A stretch of 64,000 nt of DNA from Prevotella sp. E2-28 (GCF_022024055.1 NZ_CP091788.1:496001-560000); one strand, 5' to 3'; shown: positions 25,831-36,609, counted from the first letter of the stretch. Program-made: numbers and translations. The notes: generated by a model not told the origin, from the letters alone.

Positions 25831-25966
25831 ATGGTTATTTCTCTACGTTTTGCTTTCCCTTTCGGTTAGTTTCGTTCTTTTTGTTTTTAAGTTAATATTG
25901 TTAGTGATAGTTTGTAAAATGTTCTTTTATTTATATAATTATATATATTTATAATATACAAGCCTG

Positions 25967-25997
25967 CAAATATACGTATTTTGTCTGAAACTTCCAA
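25967..25997 (-). promoter_or_regulatory. promoter of the 25698-13488 operon
   Basis: On the minus strand TTG (25995-25997), a 20-bp spacer and TATATTTG (25967-25974) fit the Bacteroidetes promoter consensus. The expected leader is about 265 nt and contains the structured element. Confidence 0.75.
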
Positions 25998-26096
25998 AAA
26001 AATAACCAAAATAATAAATATTTGCATTGAAAATACCAAAATAATGGTAATTAATCTGTGAAATTCGTGTCATCTGTGCGAGAATAGAAAGAAAAA

Positions 26097-26126
26097 GTCC
26101 CCACCGCTTTAGCGGTGAGGACTCTT
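26097..26126 (-). terminator. terminator of the 34009-26254 operon
   Basis: AGTCCCCACCGC and GCGGTGAGGACT pair with one mismatch around a TTTA loop. On the minus strand a TTTTTC run follows. The hairpin is a close relative of those at 6449 and 13419. Confidence 0.72.
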
Positions 26127-26145
26127 GAGGGGTTAGGGGTGGGCC

Positions 26146-26253
26146 CTTTACTTAATTATCACCTTGAGCTAAAGCTCGAGCTCGTTCTTGCCTTGCAAGC
26201 GACCATAGGTCGAGCGCACGTTCGATAAAGCATGAGCGAGCTCTGCTTTATTC
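26146..26253. repeat. palindrome-rich insert carrying a vestigial sorting-domain end
   Basis: Directly beyond the true stop codon of the 26254 gene lies about 90 bp packed with palindromes: GAGCTAAAGCTC (26166-26177), CTTGCAAG (26192-26199), CGACC-ATA-GGTCG (26200-26212), and AAAGCA/TGCTTT (26227-26249). Two GAGCG motifs are 22 bp apart. On its far side the minus strand reads AAGGTGATAATTAAGTAA, which would encode K-V-I-I-K-stop, a second copy of the sorting-domain end. Confidence 0.6.
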
Positions 26254-28140
26254 TCACTTAATCACGACCTTCTTGCCATTGATAATATAAAGGCCCTTCT
26301 TTGCCTTGTTCACCTTCTGACCATTCAGGTTGAAGAGGGTATTTGCTTTCTTGCATTTTGCAGCTTCAATCTCCTCGATGCCATTGAGAACACTCAGCGA
26401 TATGCTGTTGGCATTGATGATGTCCATATCGAGCAAGTTGGCATCGGTAACGGCATCAACCTTCTTTGTCAACAGGCCGATAACCTTGATGTTGTCAGCA
26501 TTCCAATTACTGTCGAGTGTGTACTCATAGTTGGCTTCGAAGCGGTCTGCTGGGCAGTCAACGGCATCACCGATGGGTGATGTGATATAAGCACGCAGCA
26601 CATGGTCGTGCAGATAGTTGGAATTATTGGTTGTGCGTCCTGTCAGCGAGTTGTAAACGGTCTGACGGGCTTTCACCTGATTTTCAGTAACCATCAGTGT
26701 CAATGCCAGATTCTGATAGATAGCCTTTGCCTCGGGTAACACATCGCCTGTAGCCTTGATGGTGAGCTTGCGAGTAGCTGCATCGTAGGTGGGCTCCAGC
26801 TGGAGTGTGGCAAAGGTTGGTGATGTGAAGTCTTGCATGAGCAATGGCTCCAGAATGCCGGCATTAAACTGTGCCGACATAACGGGCAGGTAATCATTCA
26901 TATCGTAAGCTATATAATTCTCGCCAGGGAAATATGAGCGATTAACAGTGAACGAGGGCAGGGTATAGGCATAGAGGTTGTGCAGATAAAGGGCGTCGTT
27001 CACGGCCAGTGTCGTACCCTTCTTATGTACGTTGACTACGGCAACATCATCAGTAGCATCGGTCACAATCTTTACTACGTCATCCAGGAATGCTGAGTAA
27101 ACAGAACTCTGGTCGGTATAGATTTCCATGAAGACTTTGTTGCGGCTGGTGTAGTCGCGATAAACGGCAAATGATGCCATAAGCGTGTCGTTCTTAGACT
27201 TCTCAGGAAGGGGCTCGCCTTCCACCTTTGATGCGAAGATTTTCAGGGTGTGCATGCCAATGGCAATGTCAGACGGAAGGGTGGGGAGGAACTTCCAGTC
27301 TTTTATCTCGCCAGACCTGATGGAATCGGTGATGACTGAATATACTGGCGCCTCGTTGTCCAACTGATAACCCAACTCGACTTTGTGGATATTGGCACGA
27401 CCTACGTTAGAAAAGTTGGCCAAGCCGTCAATCTGCTCGCCAGGAACTTTGTACTTGAAACCGGTGTCGAACCAGGTGAAATCAACGTCGTAAAGGGGCA
27501 GTGCGCTGACATCAACGATGAGCTGAACGCACAGACGACCGACATTGCTCAGGGAGTAAAGACCTGTGCCCTGACCGAAATCGCCATAGGCGTAGAAACC
27601 GTCGTCAGAGTCTTCGCCGAAACCGCAGATACCGCCTTGCTCGGCTTTTACCATCTCGTCTGTTTCAACATAGTCGAAACCGAAGAAAAGGTCTTCGTCG
27701 CCCTTGATTTCATAACCGTCGCCGTTGAAGAACACGTTGTTCCAACCTTCATAGATACGTTGCTTCTGCTCAAGAATGGGGGACACGCTATTGGCTGTGA
27801 CGCTACAAACGAAAGCACGGGTACGTCCCATGTTAACGGCTGAGGCTAAACGGACACCTACTACACGGCAGCCCTCATAACCAGAGAGAATCTTAGAGGT
27901 AAGCACAGCACCGATACTATAGGTGCCTTCTGCACCGAATGCACCACCGCTCACGGTGATACTATCGGTGATGATATAACCGAGTAAGCGCTGGTTGTCT
28001 GACAGACCCTGAGCACGAGCAGATGAAACGCGGCTCTGAGTAACAGCCTGACGGGGAGCCTTAACGGCTACTTTCTGCTGAGCCTGCACATGGAGGGCAC
28101 AGGCTGCGAGGGTCATGATGAGAATATGTCGAATGTTCAT
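26254..28140 (-). CDS. Omp28-like exported protein with type IX sorting domain (628 aa)
   Basis: The signal peptide is MNIRHILIMTLAACALHVQA. An N-terminal beta domain (residues about 45-215) is followed by a linker domain and then an Omp28-like thioredoxin-fold region. That region has IYTDQSSVYSAFLDDVVKIV near residue 340, then VAVVNVHKKG and the LP-SFTVNRSYFPGEN segment. Omp28 is a Porphyromonas outer-membrane surface protein. The tail FNLNGQKVNKAKKGLYIING followed by KKVVIK is a clear sorting domain. Its start codon lies 2 bp after the stop codon of the 28143 gene, so the two are very likely translated from one message. Cell-surface location is inferred from the family and the sorting signal. 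Confidence 0.82.
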   Translation of the reverse strand: MNIRHILIMTLAACALHVQAQQKVAVKAPRQAVTQSRVSSARAQGLSDNQRLLGYIITDSITVSGGAFGAEGTYSIGAVLTSKILSGYEGCRVVGVRLASAVNMGRTRAFVCSVTANSVSPILEQKQRIYEGWNNVFFNGDGYEIKGDEDLFFGFDYVETDEMVKAEQGGICGFGEDSDDGFYAYGDFGQGTGLYSLSNVGRLCVQLIVDVSALPLYDVDFTWFDTGFKYKVPGEQIDGLANFSNVGRANIHKVELGYQLDNEAPVYSVITDSIRSGEIKDWKFLPTLPSDIAIGMHTLKIFASKVEGEPLPEKSKNDTLMASFAVYRDYTSRNKVFMEIYTDQSSVYSAFLDDVVKIVTDATDDVAVVNVHKKGTTLAVNDALYLHNLYAYTLPSFTVNRSYFPGENYIAYDMNDYLPVMSAQFNAGILEPLLMQDFTSPTFATLQLEPTYDAATRKLTIKATGDVLPEAKAIYQNLALTLMVTENQVKARQTVYNSLTGRTTNNSNYLHDHVLRAYITSPIGDAVDCPADRFEANYEYTLDSNWNADNIKVIGLLTKKVDAVTDANLLDMDIINANSISLSVLNGIEEIEAAKCKKANTLFNLNGQKVNKAKKGLYIINGKKVVIK

Positions 28141-28142
28141 GA

Positions 28143-30569
28143 TTACTTACGTACTTTAATGGTTTTTCCGTTACGCTTTACAAGGTAGATACCAGCGGGG
28201 AGTGACTTCATGTCCTTACCCTGGTAGATACCTGACAGACTATAAACGGCAGTTGCCGATGTGTTATCAATAGTGTTGAGGCTGATGCTAGCTGTTCCTT
28301 CCACCTCGTAAATGGCAGTCTCTGACTCGCCTGACTTATAGATGGCCTTTATGCCAATGGTGTGATGACCTTCTGACAGGACGGGTAAGATGAATGAGGG
28401 CGTGGTGCTCTCGCCAATCTTAGTGCCGTCAACAATAATTTCAAAACGTATAACATTGCCATAGTCAACAACTTCGCCTTGACCGTCCTCAGGACCAACG
28501 GTGAAATCGTCAATCTGAGTCAAGAAAGCGTCGTTGGAAGTGTAGTGAAGGGCTATACGGATAGCGTTTCCTGCATAGGGAGCGAGGTCTAATTGATACA
28601 GGCTCCAACGCTCAGAAGGGATGTCCTCTGCAACGCTCATCGTCACGAAGTCTTTGGGATCATCGCTACCTGTTGACAGGCAGAACTCCATTGACTCAGG
28701 ATACATAGAACTGTAGGCCTTCATCTTAACACTCATCTTGTAGTTGTCGTGAATGTCGAGCAGCGGTGAGATGAGCCAGTCGTCAGACTTAGCCTGCTGT
28801 GACGAGAAGAAGATGACGCTCTTGTCGCCAGTGGGGGCTGCAATAGCGCGGTCGTTGGGTAGCATGGCGGGAGACGTCTTCCAGGGGTTGAATACCATGG
28901 GGGCGATAGCCGTTGGCTTCGTGGCAGTGCCTGAGCCGGGGAATGACACTATATTAGTCTGACTACCCAGCGCGATGGGGTAAACGGGGCTGCCGTCACG
29001 GTCAACAGTCTTCCAGTCTCCGAAGGTGCCAGTGGCGAAGTCGTCATAATCCTCAAAACTGTCGCTGAAAATCAACTCCTGATTCCAGCGCAGGGTGTAG
29101 GTGGCATCTTCGTTAAGCGTTGCCGTGATGTTATAAGGCTTCAGAAGATAGTCTCTCAGGATGATGCCGATATTCAGATCGCCCTGAATGTCAACGGTTT
29201 CCTGATAACTTTGGAAGGCGCCTTCCTCAACACTCATCATATAGCTTCCGTTTGGCAGTGAGGGCAGCTCAACCTTGCCGTCGGTTACGGTGAGGTCGTA
29301 GGATGTCAGCGTCTCTGTATTCGTGAGTATCAGATGCTGACCGTCAGCTGTCAGGATGCTGTGGGCCGTGAAGTAGAATACAACATGTGAGTAGCTGTCT
29401 GTAGGGATGTTGGCCTCAATCGTTGTGATGTCGCTCTTGGCTTTCAGGTAAGTAGCTTGAATGCTAATAGTGTGGGGGCCGTTCTCAACATCCTTAAACA
29501 CATAAGAGCAGTCGTGGGTGGTGGCAACGAGTTGGCCGTCCAGGAAGATGTTAAACTGCTCGTTGGGGTTAGCGACAGTAGTGGTGTTACGACCAACAAA
29601 CACGTTGTCAACCATCAGCATGAAAGAACCATACATGTTGTAATGACTGATATAACGGATGGCAAACTTGATTTGCTGACCGGCATAAGCAGAGAGGTCG
29701 TAGGTGTATTTCTTCCACTCGCTATAGTCGGCAGTCTCGTAGTTGCCTTTATCTATACGTACGAAGTCTTCCTGTGTAGGATTGTCAATCTTTGTGGTGA
29801 CATAAACCATGAAACGCTCTGGGAACTGGTCGGCAGCCTTACCCATAAACGACAGTACGTTATCTGTACCTACGTTGATGGCGGGCGAGATGAGCCAGTC
29901 GTCATTGGCATTACCTGTTTCGGTGCGGGTGAAACCTACATATTGCTTACCGTCGTAAGGGCGCAGGATGGGGTAGTCGTACCACCAGATAGGATCTACT
30001 GTCATCGGGTTGATAATCTGGGCATACTGCATCACGCTACGGTTGGGGTAGCTGCCTAGCAATGCAGCGGCAACCTCTTGATCGCCATCGATACCCGTCC
30101 ACTGTCCAAAGCTGATAGAGAAATCATCGTAACTCTCGAAATCATCGAAGAATACGGGTTCTTCGGTGTTCCACGTAAGACTAATGGTGTTCTTACCAGA
30201 GAAAATGTCGTGTTCGGTTTGGGCCTTCAGCGCAAAAGGCTGGCGGGTCTTTTCTGTCAGTTCGATATTGACAACCTGACCGCTTTCGCTGACGTTAAAT
30301 GGATATGATACGGGATTAAAACCGTCGCGCTTGAGTTCCAGCAGATGGTTGCCTTCATAGACCTTCAGCGTGCATTGGCCATCGGCATTGAGCTTCAGTG
30401 AACCGTAGCTTACCTCGAAGTCGGTCTGTGTCAGGGTAATACTCTGGTCTTGCAGATTGTCACCTTCAACAGAGGTTACCTGAATGGTAAGTTGCTTGTT
30501 GCGGCTTTGAGCACCTGCAGTGAGACCTAGTACGAGAAATAAAAGTGTAAAGGGTAGAAAATGTTTCAT
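28143..30569 (-). CDS. exported protein with two cleaved-adhesin (choice-of-anchor J) domains (808 aa)
   Basis: The signal peptide is MKHFLPFTLLFLVLGLTAGAQ. Residues about 25-115 form a PEGA-like beta domain (YEGNHLLELKRDGF). Two cleaved-adhesin domains follow at about 140-328 and 500-690. Each has the F.DSFE.YDDF or FFDDFESYDDF opening, DDWLISP and a closing DNVFVG or DDFTVG motif. Such domains form the haemagglutinin-adhesin parts of Porphyromonas gingipains. The C-terminus (LSGIYQGKDMKSLPAGIYLV) is a sorting domain of slightly different type from those of the giant proteins. Middle gene of the 34009-26254 operon. Confidence 0.85.
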   Translation of the reverse strand: MKHFLPFTLLFLVLGLTAGAQSRNKQLTIQVTSVEGDNLQDQSITLTQTDFEVSYGSLKLNADGQCTLKVYEGNHLLELKRDGFNPVSYPFNVSESGQVVNIELTEKTRQPFALKAQTEHDIFSGKNTISLTWNTEEPVFFDDFESYDDFSISFGQWTGIDGDQEVAAALLGSYPNRSVMQYAQIINPMTVDPIWWYDYPILRPYDGKQYVGFTRTETGNANDDWLISPAINVGTDNVLSFMGKAADQFPERFMVYVTTKIDNPTQEDFVRIDKGNYETADYSEWKKYTYDLSAYAGQQIKFAIRYISHYNMYGSFMLMVDNVFVGRNTTTVANPNEQFNIFLDGQLVATTHDCSYVFKDVENGPHTISIQATYLKAKSDITTIEANIPTDSYSHVVFYFTAHSILTADGQHLILTNTETLTSYDLTVTDGKVELPSLPNGSYMMSVEEGAFQSYQETVDIQGDLNIGIILRDYLLKPYNITATLNEDATYTLRWNQELIFSDSFEDYDDFATGTFGDWKTVDRDGSPVYPIALGSQTNIVSFPGSGTATKPTAIAPMVFNPWKTSPAMLPNDRAIAAPTGDKSVIFFSSQQAKSDDWLISPLLDIHDNYKMSVKMKAYSSMYPESMEFCLSTGSDDPKDFVTMSVAEDIPSERWSLYQLDLAPYAGNAIRIALHYTSNDAFLTQIDDFTVGPEDGQGEVVDYGNVIRFEIIVDGTKIGESTTPSFILPVLSEGHHTIGIKAIYKSGESETAIYEVEGTASISLNTIDNTSATAVYSLSGIYQGKDMKSLPAGIYLVKRNGKTIKVRK

Positions 30570-30586
30570 TCGTTTATAATAAGCGA

Positions 30587-30631
30587 AAGGGTAATGAGTA
30601 CATCGACTAGCGATGCAAACTCATTACCCTT
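30587..30631. promoter_or_regulatory. long intergenic hairpin within the operon
   Basis: AAGGGTAATGAGT (30587-30599) pairs perfectly with ACTCATTACCCTT (30619-30631), and CATCG/CGATG pairs inside. It lies between the stop codon at 30647 and the start at 30569 and lacks a T-run on the minus strand. It is more likely an mRNA processing, stability or partial termination element than a full terminator. Confidence 0.7.
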
Positions 30632-30646
30632 GATGTTCTGATTAGA

Positions 30647-33600
30647 TTACTTGCGGATAGCTTTCACGGTCTTGCCGTTAGCCTTTACAACGTACATGCC
30701 CTTCTTGAGGTTCTGCAGTACAGATGCGCTGCGACCGCTGGCAACCTGTACACCATTGAGGGTGAATACAGTAACCTGAGTGTCCTCGTCAATGTTAGCT
30801 TTTACGCACTCAATACCTGTCAGGTCGGGATCACCAACATGAGTAAAGGTCATATCGTCGAAGAATGCAATCCAGTTGGCACTTTCTGTGGTGTGACGAA
30901 CAGCTACGTAAATGTTCTGACCTGCATAAGCTGAGAGGTCAACGGTGAAGTGGTGCCACTGGTTCTCGCCCAGATAGCTCATCTCCTTGGGGAACATCAC
31001 TGTTGCGAAGTCGTTGGTGTTGTCGTTGCTGGTCGTGCTAACCAATACCTGAACGGTGTGCAGGTCGTTGTCGCCATTGAACACAGAACCTGTTGTGGCG
31101 AGGTTGCGGGCATAGAAGTCCAGAGTAGCACCATCCAACGGACGGATCTGCTTGCTGATGAGCCAGTCGTTAGCGGCTGAGTTGTTATCAGGAGCAACAG
31201 CAGCGAGAGTGCCTACGCCACTGTGGGCCAGCAGGTTAGGATTGCTGTGATAAGCCTGTGTGAAGGCGTGACGGCCACCATCGTCCTCAATTTCGGTGAG
31301 GTAATAGTGTGACATGTAAGTCACCTGCTTGTCAACGTCGATAGTGGTGAAGTCGGTCTTCCACTCGAAATCCAGAGGATTCTTCTCGAAGCCGTAGTAA
31401 AGTACGTCGTATGCGAGTCCTTCACCCTGTACAGGGAAGGTTACCTTGGTGCCGCTCTCGAACTCAATGGTCATCGTGTCCTTAACAACCTTTGTTGACT
31501 CGCCAGCGTTGAATTGCAGGTTGAAGGTGGTACCCTCGTTAACTGCAATCTCTGTGCCTGCAGCCAGAGAGCTCTGGAAGTTCTCGGTGGCGAAGGTCAC
31601 GCTCTTGATCTTCAGGTTGTTCTTACCTTTGTTCAGCATAGTGAACTGGTCACCGCTGTTGGCGGCTTTGTTGTAGTTCACCTTACCTGCATCCCAACCA
31701 GCCAGGTTGAATACGGCATTGTCATCTACATTACCATCGATTCTGATATTGTCCAAAGAAGCACCATTGTGGCCACTGCTCAGAGCACGGTTAATCCAGC
31801 GGAACTGTACGCGCTTGCCAGCATATTCCATCAGGTCGATACGCTCCTCGCGCCAGTATTTGGTCTCATTATCAGAGTTGTAGTTTTCTGACAAGTAAGA
31901 AGCCTGCTTCCATTCACCATCGCAACCAATCTCGAAGATGACTTCACTCTTGCCGTTGCCGCCGTTTACGTTCTGCTTCTTCAACAGACCAGTCTCGTCT
32001 TTCTTAAGTGAGCGGGGATGCTCGTCACCCCATACGAACGAGATGCTCATGCCCTTACCATCGGCAGGAAGTGCATACTCAGGAGAGAGTAGGGTTGCAA
32101 TCTTTCCACTGTTCATCCAGCCGGTGTAGAGGCAGGTGCCTTCGAATGCAAATAGGGAGTTGGGACCCCATTTGCGGTTCTCATATTCGTTATCTGTAGT
32201 AGCCAACCAGCCGGTGGGAACATCATTTGTGCATTCGTCGAAGCTCTCAATATAGGGGAACTCCAATACGGTAGCATCGGGCTGGGTGGTGAACTTCCAG
32301 GTGCTAACACCTGTAGCATCGCCCTGCTCGTTGTAAGCTACTACTTTCCATTTATAAGTGGTAGCGTAATCAGCCTGAGGAATGGTCAGTGAGAGATTGC
32401 TCATTACATCGGCACCGTCAACGAGGTTGTTCATCTCAGTGTTGCTGCCTACATATACTTTATAACCCTTGGCAAACTGGGCAGGTCCCCATGACAAAAC
32501 GATATCTTTTGGATATACTTCCTGAGCATTGTTTGCAGGTGTCAGATAAGTGCAGACTCCAGGAACACCGTCAGCGCCCCATACTTTGGGAAGCAGTACA
32601 CGGTCGAGTGTGAAGCTAGAGTGGTCGAATGCGCCTTCGTCATCGCTATCGATAGCAGGATAGTACCAGCGGATATAGCTGTCGTCGGTACCTGTGCCGA
32701 GGTCAACGGTTTCGGTAAGCAGTTGGTTCAAACCGTTCTGGTAGTCGCTGGCCCATTTCTTTGTCCAGGTCTCGCCACCGTCGTAAGATACCTGAAGCTC
32801 AATGTCGTATTCGGGAACAGCTTCTCCGTCATACTGATTATAATAGGTGAAGGTAACCTGACCACCCTCGCTCAAGTCCAAACGGGGTGAACGGAGGGTA
32901 GATATGCTGAAGTCACCGCCACAGTAAGCACTCTGGTCGCCTTCGATAGCAGCTGCAGAAGCACCCCATCCCTTAGCCTTCCAGCCTGCAGGTGGGAAAT
33001 ACTTGTTGAAACCTTCAAACTCGCAACCGTCGGGCAGCAACTGCTTGTTGGCTGTATATGCAATCTTAACATCGCCGCCAGTGGTGTGGATAACAGCATC
33101 GCCAGAGGCAGGAGTTGTCATAGAGGCTGAATAGGCCAGCTGGAAGTTCACGTTGTCGTAAGCACGGAGGTTCACCTTGTCAGGGTCGAGTGTGCAGCTG
33201 ATGCCACTGGGTAAATCCATACCAGTGATGGTCAGACCGTCCTTGCCGACATTGGTCAGAGTGAATACTTCACTGTACATCTTCTCACCAATATATACAT
33301 TACCGAAATTGTAACGATCCATATTGATAGAGGCTACAGGACCCTTGGCGGGAGTGAATTTCTTTACTGTGATATCGTCAATCCAAGCAATGTTGGCGAT
33401 CTCGGTTTGCATCTTATAGACAAATGCAATCTTTACTTTCTCGCCTTTCCAATCGCTCAGGTCGATTTTTGATATATGGAGGTTCCATTGGTTAATAGGG
33501 AACTCTGTGACACCGCTCTCACGAAGCATTTGCTCGCTTTGGATAGAGAATACGGTCTCGGCATTCTTGAGGTTATCACCTGTAACAACGCGTACCTGCA

Positions 33601-34009
33601 GGTCGTAGCGTGAGTTGTCTTGATTGTTCATAGGACTAACCTTCCAAGAGAACTGCAACTGGTATGTGTCATTCAGATTCAGTTCAGGTGACAGCAGGAT
33701 TTCTTCACGAGGGCCAACGCCGTCGCCAGAACCAGTACTGATAGGACCGTCACAAGCAGCACAACCAGCACCGCTGATGGTAGCACCACCATCTTTTGTG
33801 GGGTCGCTGTAATAGTTGAACCAGTTATACTTCATTTCACTACCTTTGTAGGTATCAACGGTTGTCCAACCTTCACCGCGTGTCAGCGGTGTCTTTGCTG
33901 ATGCAGTAGCACCAGTCTCAAAATCTTCTTCCAGAATAGTCTGTGCCTGTGCTGTCATCGCTGATGTCAGCAGCAGAGCCAAAGAATAAAATAAGTGTTG
34001 TTTTTTCAT
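30647..34009 (-). CDS. exported multi cleaved-adhesin/fibronectin-type protein with sorting domain (1,120 aa)
   Basis: The signal peptide is MKKQHLFYSLALLLTSAMTAQAQ. At least four choice-of-anchor J/cleaved-adhesin-like modules follow: starting near residue 25 (EEDFETG), near 335 (FEGFNKYFPPAGW), near 587 (IESFDECTNDVPTGW) and near 870 (YYGFEKNPLDFEW). A fibronectin type III-like domain lies near 485-580 (LTPANNAQEVYPKDIVLSW). ASH-like beta segments (FGNVYIGEKMYSEVFTLTN) lie between. The C-terminal sorting domain contains VFTLNGVQVASG and KGMYVVKANGK. It is the first gene of a three-gene operon, with a good promoter 42 bp upstream. A surface adhesin is the most likely role. Confidence 0.85.
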   Translation of the reverse strand: MKKQHLFYSLALLLTSAMTAQAQTILEEDFETGATASAKTPLTRGEGWTTVDTYKGSEMKYNWFNYYSDPTKDGGATISGAGCAACDGPISTGSGDGVGPREEILLSPELNLNDTYQLQFSWKVSPMNNQDNSRYDLQVRVVTGDNLKNAETVFSIQSEQMLRESGVTEFPINQWNLHISKIDLSDWKGEKVKIAFVYKMQTEIANIAWIDDITVKKFTPAKGPVASINMDRYNFGNVYIGEKMYSEVFTLTNVGKDGLTITGMDLPSGISCTLDPDKVNLRAYDNVNFQLAYSASMTTPASGDAVIHTTGGDVKIAYTANKQLLPDGCEFEGFNKYFPPAGWKAKGWGASAAAIEGDQSAYCGGDFSISTLRSPRLDLSEGGQVTFTYYNQYDGEAVPEYDIELQVSYDGGETWTKKWASDYQNGLNQLLTETVDLGTGTDDSYIRWYYPAIDSDDEGAFDHSSFTLDRVLLPKVWGADGVPGVCTYLTPANNAQEVYPKDIVLSWGPAQFAKGYKVYVGSNTEMNNLVDGADVMSNLSLTIPQADYATTYKWKVVAYNEQGDATGVSTWKFTTQPDATVLEFPYIESFDECTNDVPTGWLATTDNEYENRKWGPNSLFAFEGTCLYTGWMNSGKIATLLSPEYALPADGKGMSISFVWGDEHPRSLKKDETGLLKKQNVNGGNGKSEVIFEIGCDGEWKQASYLSENYNSDNETKYWREERIDLMEYAGKRVQFRWINRALSSGHNGASLDNIRIDGNVDDNAVFNLAGWDAGKVNYNKAANSGDQFTMLNKGKNNLKIKSVTFATENFQSSLAAGTEIAVNEGTTFNLQFNAGESTKVVKDTMTIEFESGTKVTFPVQGEGLAYDVLYYGFEKNPLDFEWKTDFTTIDVDKQVTYMSHYYLTEIEDDGGRHAFTQAYHSNPNLLAHSGVGTLAAVAPDNNSAANDWLISKQIRPLDGATLDFYARNLATTGSVFNGDNDLHTVQVLVSTTSNDNTNDFATVMFPKEMSYLGENQWHHFTVDLSAYAGQNIYVAVRHTTESANWIAFFDDMTFTHVGDPDLTGIECVKANIDEDTQVTVFTLNGVQVASGRSASVLQNLKKGMYVVKANGKTVKAIRK

Positions 34010-34050
34010 ATTATTACATGTTTTATGCTATTTTCTTACAAATTGGCGTG

Positions 34051-34081
34051 CAAAGGTACGCTTTTTCTTTCAAATACACAA
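34051..34081 (-). promoter_or_regulatory. promoter of the 34009-26254 operon
   Basis: The minus strand has TTG (34079-34081), a 20-bp spacer and TACCTTTG (34051-34058), followed by GCACG. The leader is short, about 35 nt. Confidence 0.75.
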
Positions 34082-34339
34082 TAAAAATCGATAAAATGTT
34101 AGGATTTACGGAAAAAAGTTTCAAAATGCTTACAATTTGTATGTTTATGCTAACGGATTTCATGGCGCTTTTCGGTTCTTATGGTTATGTGATTGCTGTT
34201 TCCTCATACATAAGCAGGTCGCTTAATTTATGTTTTCCTTATATATTATATTAATAAGGTGTAGTCTATTTGTTGCATTGATATAAATCAATAGTGAGTA
34301 AAAAATACACTAAAAATTCAAATTTTTCTTGGAAAAGTT
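34082..34339. other. intergenic DNA between divergent operons
   Basis: AT-rich spacer between the secreted-protein operon and the rRNA operon. A 103-codon plus-strand frame covers 33943-34254, but it overlaps the upstream promoter and the N-terminus of the 34009 gene, has no recognisable domain and is not called. Nothing else is visible. Confidence 0.5.
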
Positions 34340-34369
34340 TTGGTGGTTCGGGAAAAAGTCGTACCTTTG
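34340..34369 (+). promoter_or_regulatory. rRNA operon promoter
   Basis: TTG (34340-34342), a 19-bp spacer and TACCTTTG (34362-34369). The 19 bases GTACCTTTGCACCCGCAAA here recur exactly at the rplC promoter (41821-41839). Confidence 0.8.
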
Positions 34370-34412
34370 CACCCGCAAATCAGGAACACCACCTGATGAG
34401 CACAATAGGAAA

Positions 34413-34426
34413 GAGTTCTTTGAAAG
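34413..34426 (+). promoter_or_regulatory. boxA-like antitermination site in the rRNA leader
   Basis: GAGTTCTTTGAAAG resembles a boxA element bound by NusB/S10. A related GATCTTTGACA lies at 36638-36648 before the 23S gene, where a second boxA is expected. The call rests on position and partial similarity only. Confidence 0.4.
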
Positions 34427-34461
34427 ATTTACATAGACAGAAGTAGTACAAGAAGCGAGTA

Positions 34462-34489
34462 TTTAATGTTTAACATTTAATGTTTAATG
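34462..34489 (+). repeat. 7-bp tandem repeat (TTTAATG-like), four copies, rRNA leader
   Basis: TTTAATG, TTTAACA, TTTAATG, TTTAATG lie head to tail about 170 bp before the 16S gene. The same heptamer family recurs in the rRNA spacer (36610 and 36742) and, in altered form, in the ribosomal protein cluster. Confidence 0.9.
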
Positions 34490-34661
34490 TTAGGTACTTG
34501 GGTAAAAAGAAACAAACCGTTTAATTCTTGAATACTGGATAGTCGTTCTGAGACAGATAATGATTAAATTTACAAGGCTTCTGGGAACGAGTGCAATGAA
34601 AGCTTGCTTTCAATTGCCGAGTGACGACGAAGACTCGTAAAGGATATCGAAGATATTATTT

Positions 34662-36192
<1,531 letters not shown>

Positions 36193-36246
36193 TGGAGAAT
36201 CCGAAAGGAGTTCTTGACGCAGCTCGGCGCAAGCCAAGCAAATCAA

Positions 36247-36267
36247 GGAACACCTCCTTTCTGGAGA
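36247..36267 (+). repeat. duplicate of the 16S 3' end in the spacer
   Basis: GGAACACCTCCTTTCTGGAG occurs at the 16S terminus (36178-36197) and again here, displaced by 69 bp. The copy includes the complete anti-Shine-Dalgarno sequence. Confidence 0.9.
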
Positions 36268-36410
36268 GAATGACTGTCCGTCCTTAATAAAAATAAGGAC
36301 ACGTGAAAACGAGAAGAGGTTTGAATCTGGACCCAGTGCTTCTTTACTACATACTGTTTATAAGATATAGAGAAAGAAGAAGCTGAGCGTACTGCCCACA
36401 GCTTGAAGCC

Positions 36411-36484
36411 AGTCCTATAGCTCAGTTGGTTAGAGCGCCACACTGATAATGTGGAGGTCGGCAGTTCAAGTCTGCCTGGGACTA
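36411..36484 (+). tRNA. tRNA-Ile (anticodon GAT)
   Basis: The acceptor stem AGTCCTA pairs with TGGGACT with one G-U. The anticodon stem CCACA/TGTGG surrounds the loop CTGATAA, and the T loop is TTCAAGT. The discriminator is A at 36484 and CCA is not encoded. This is the standard position in the 16S-23S spacer. Confidence 0.96.
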
Positions 36485-36505
36485 CGATTTCTCTAGAAGA
36501 TCCTC

Positions 36506-36579
36506 GGGGGATTAGCTCAGCTGGCTAGAGCACCTGCTTTGCAAGCAGGGGGTCAACGGTTCGAATCCGTTATTCTCCA
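36506..36579 (+). tRNA. tRNA-Ala (anticodon TGC)
   Basis: The acceptor stem GGGGGAT pairs with ATTCTCC through two G-U pairs. The anticodon stem CCTGC/GCAGG surrounds TTTGCAA, and the T loop is TTCGAAT. The discriminator is A and CCA is not encoded. It follows tRNA-Ile by 21 bp, the usual Ile-Ala spacer order. Confidence 0.96.
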
Positions 36580-36609
36580 CGATGTACAGACAACCTCTGA
36601 GATTCAGTG

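Noticed and set aside
33943..34254. A 103-codon plus-strand frame across the 34009 promoter
   Set aside because: It overlaps the start of the 30647-34009 gene and its promoter and shows no domain or start signal.
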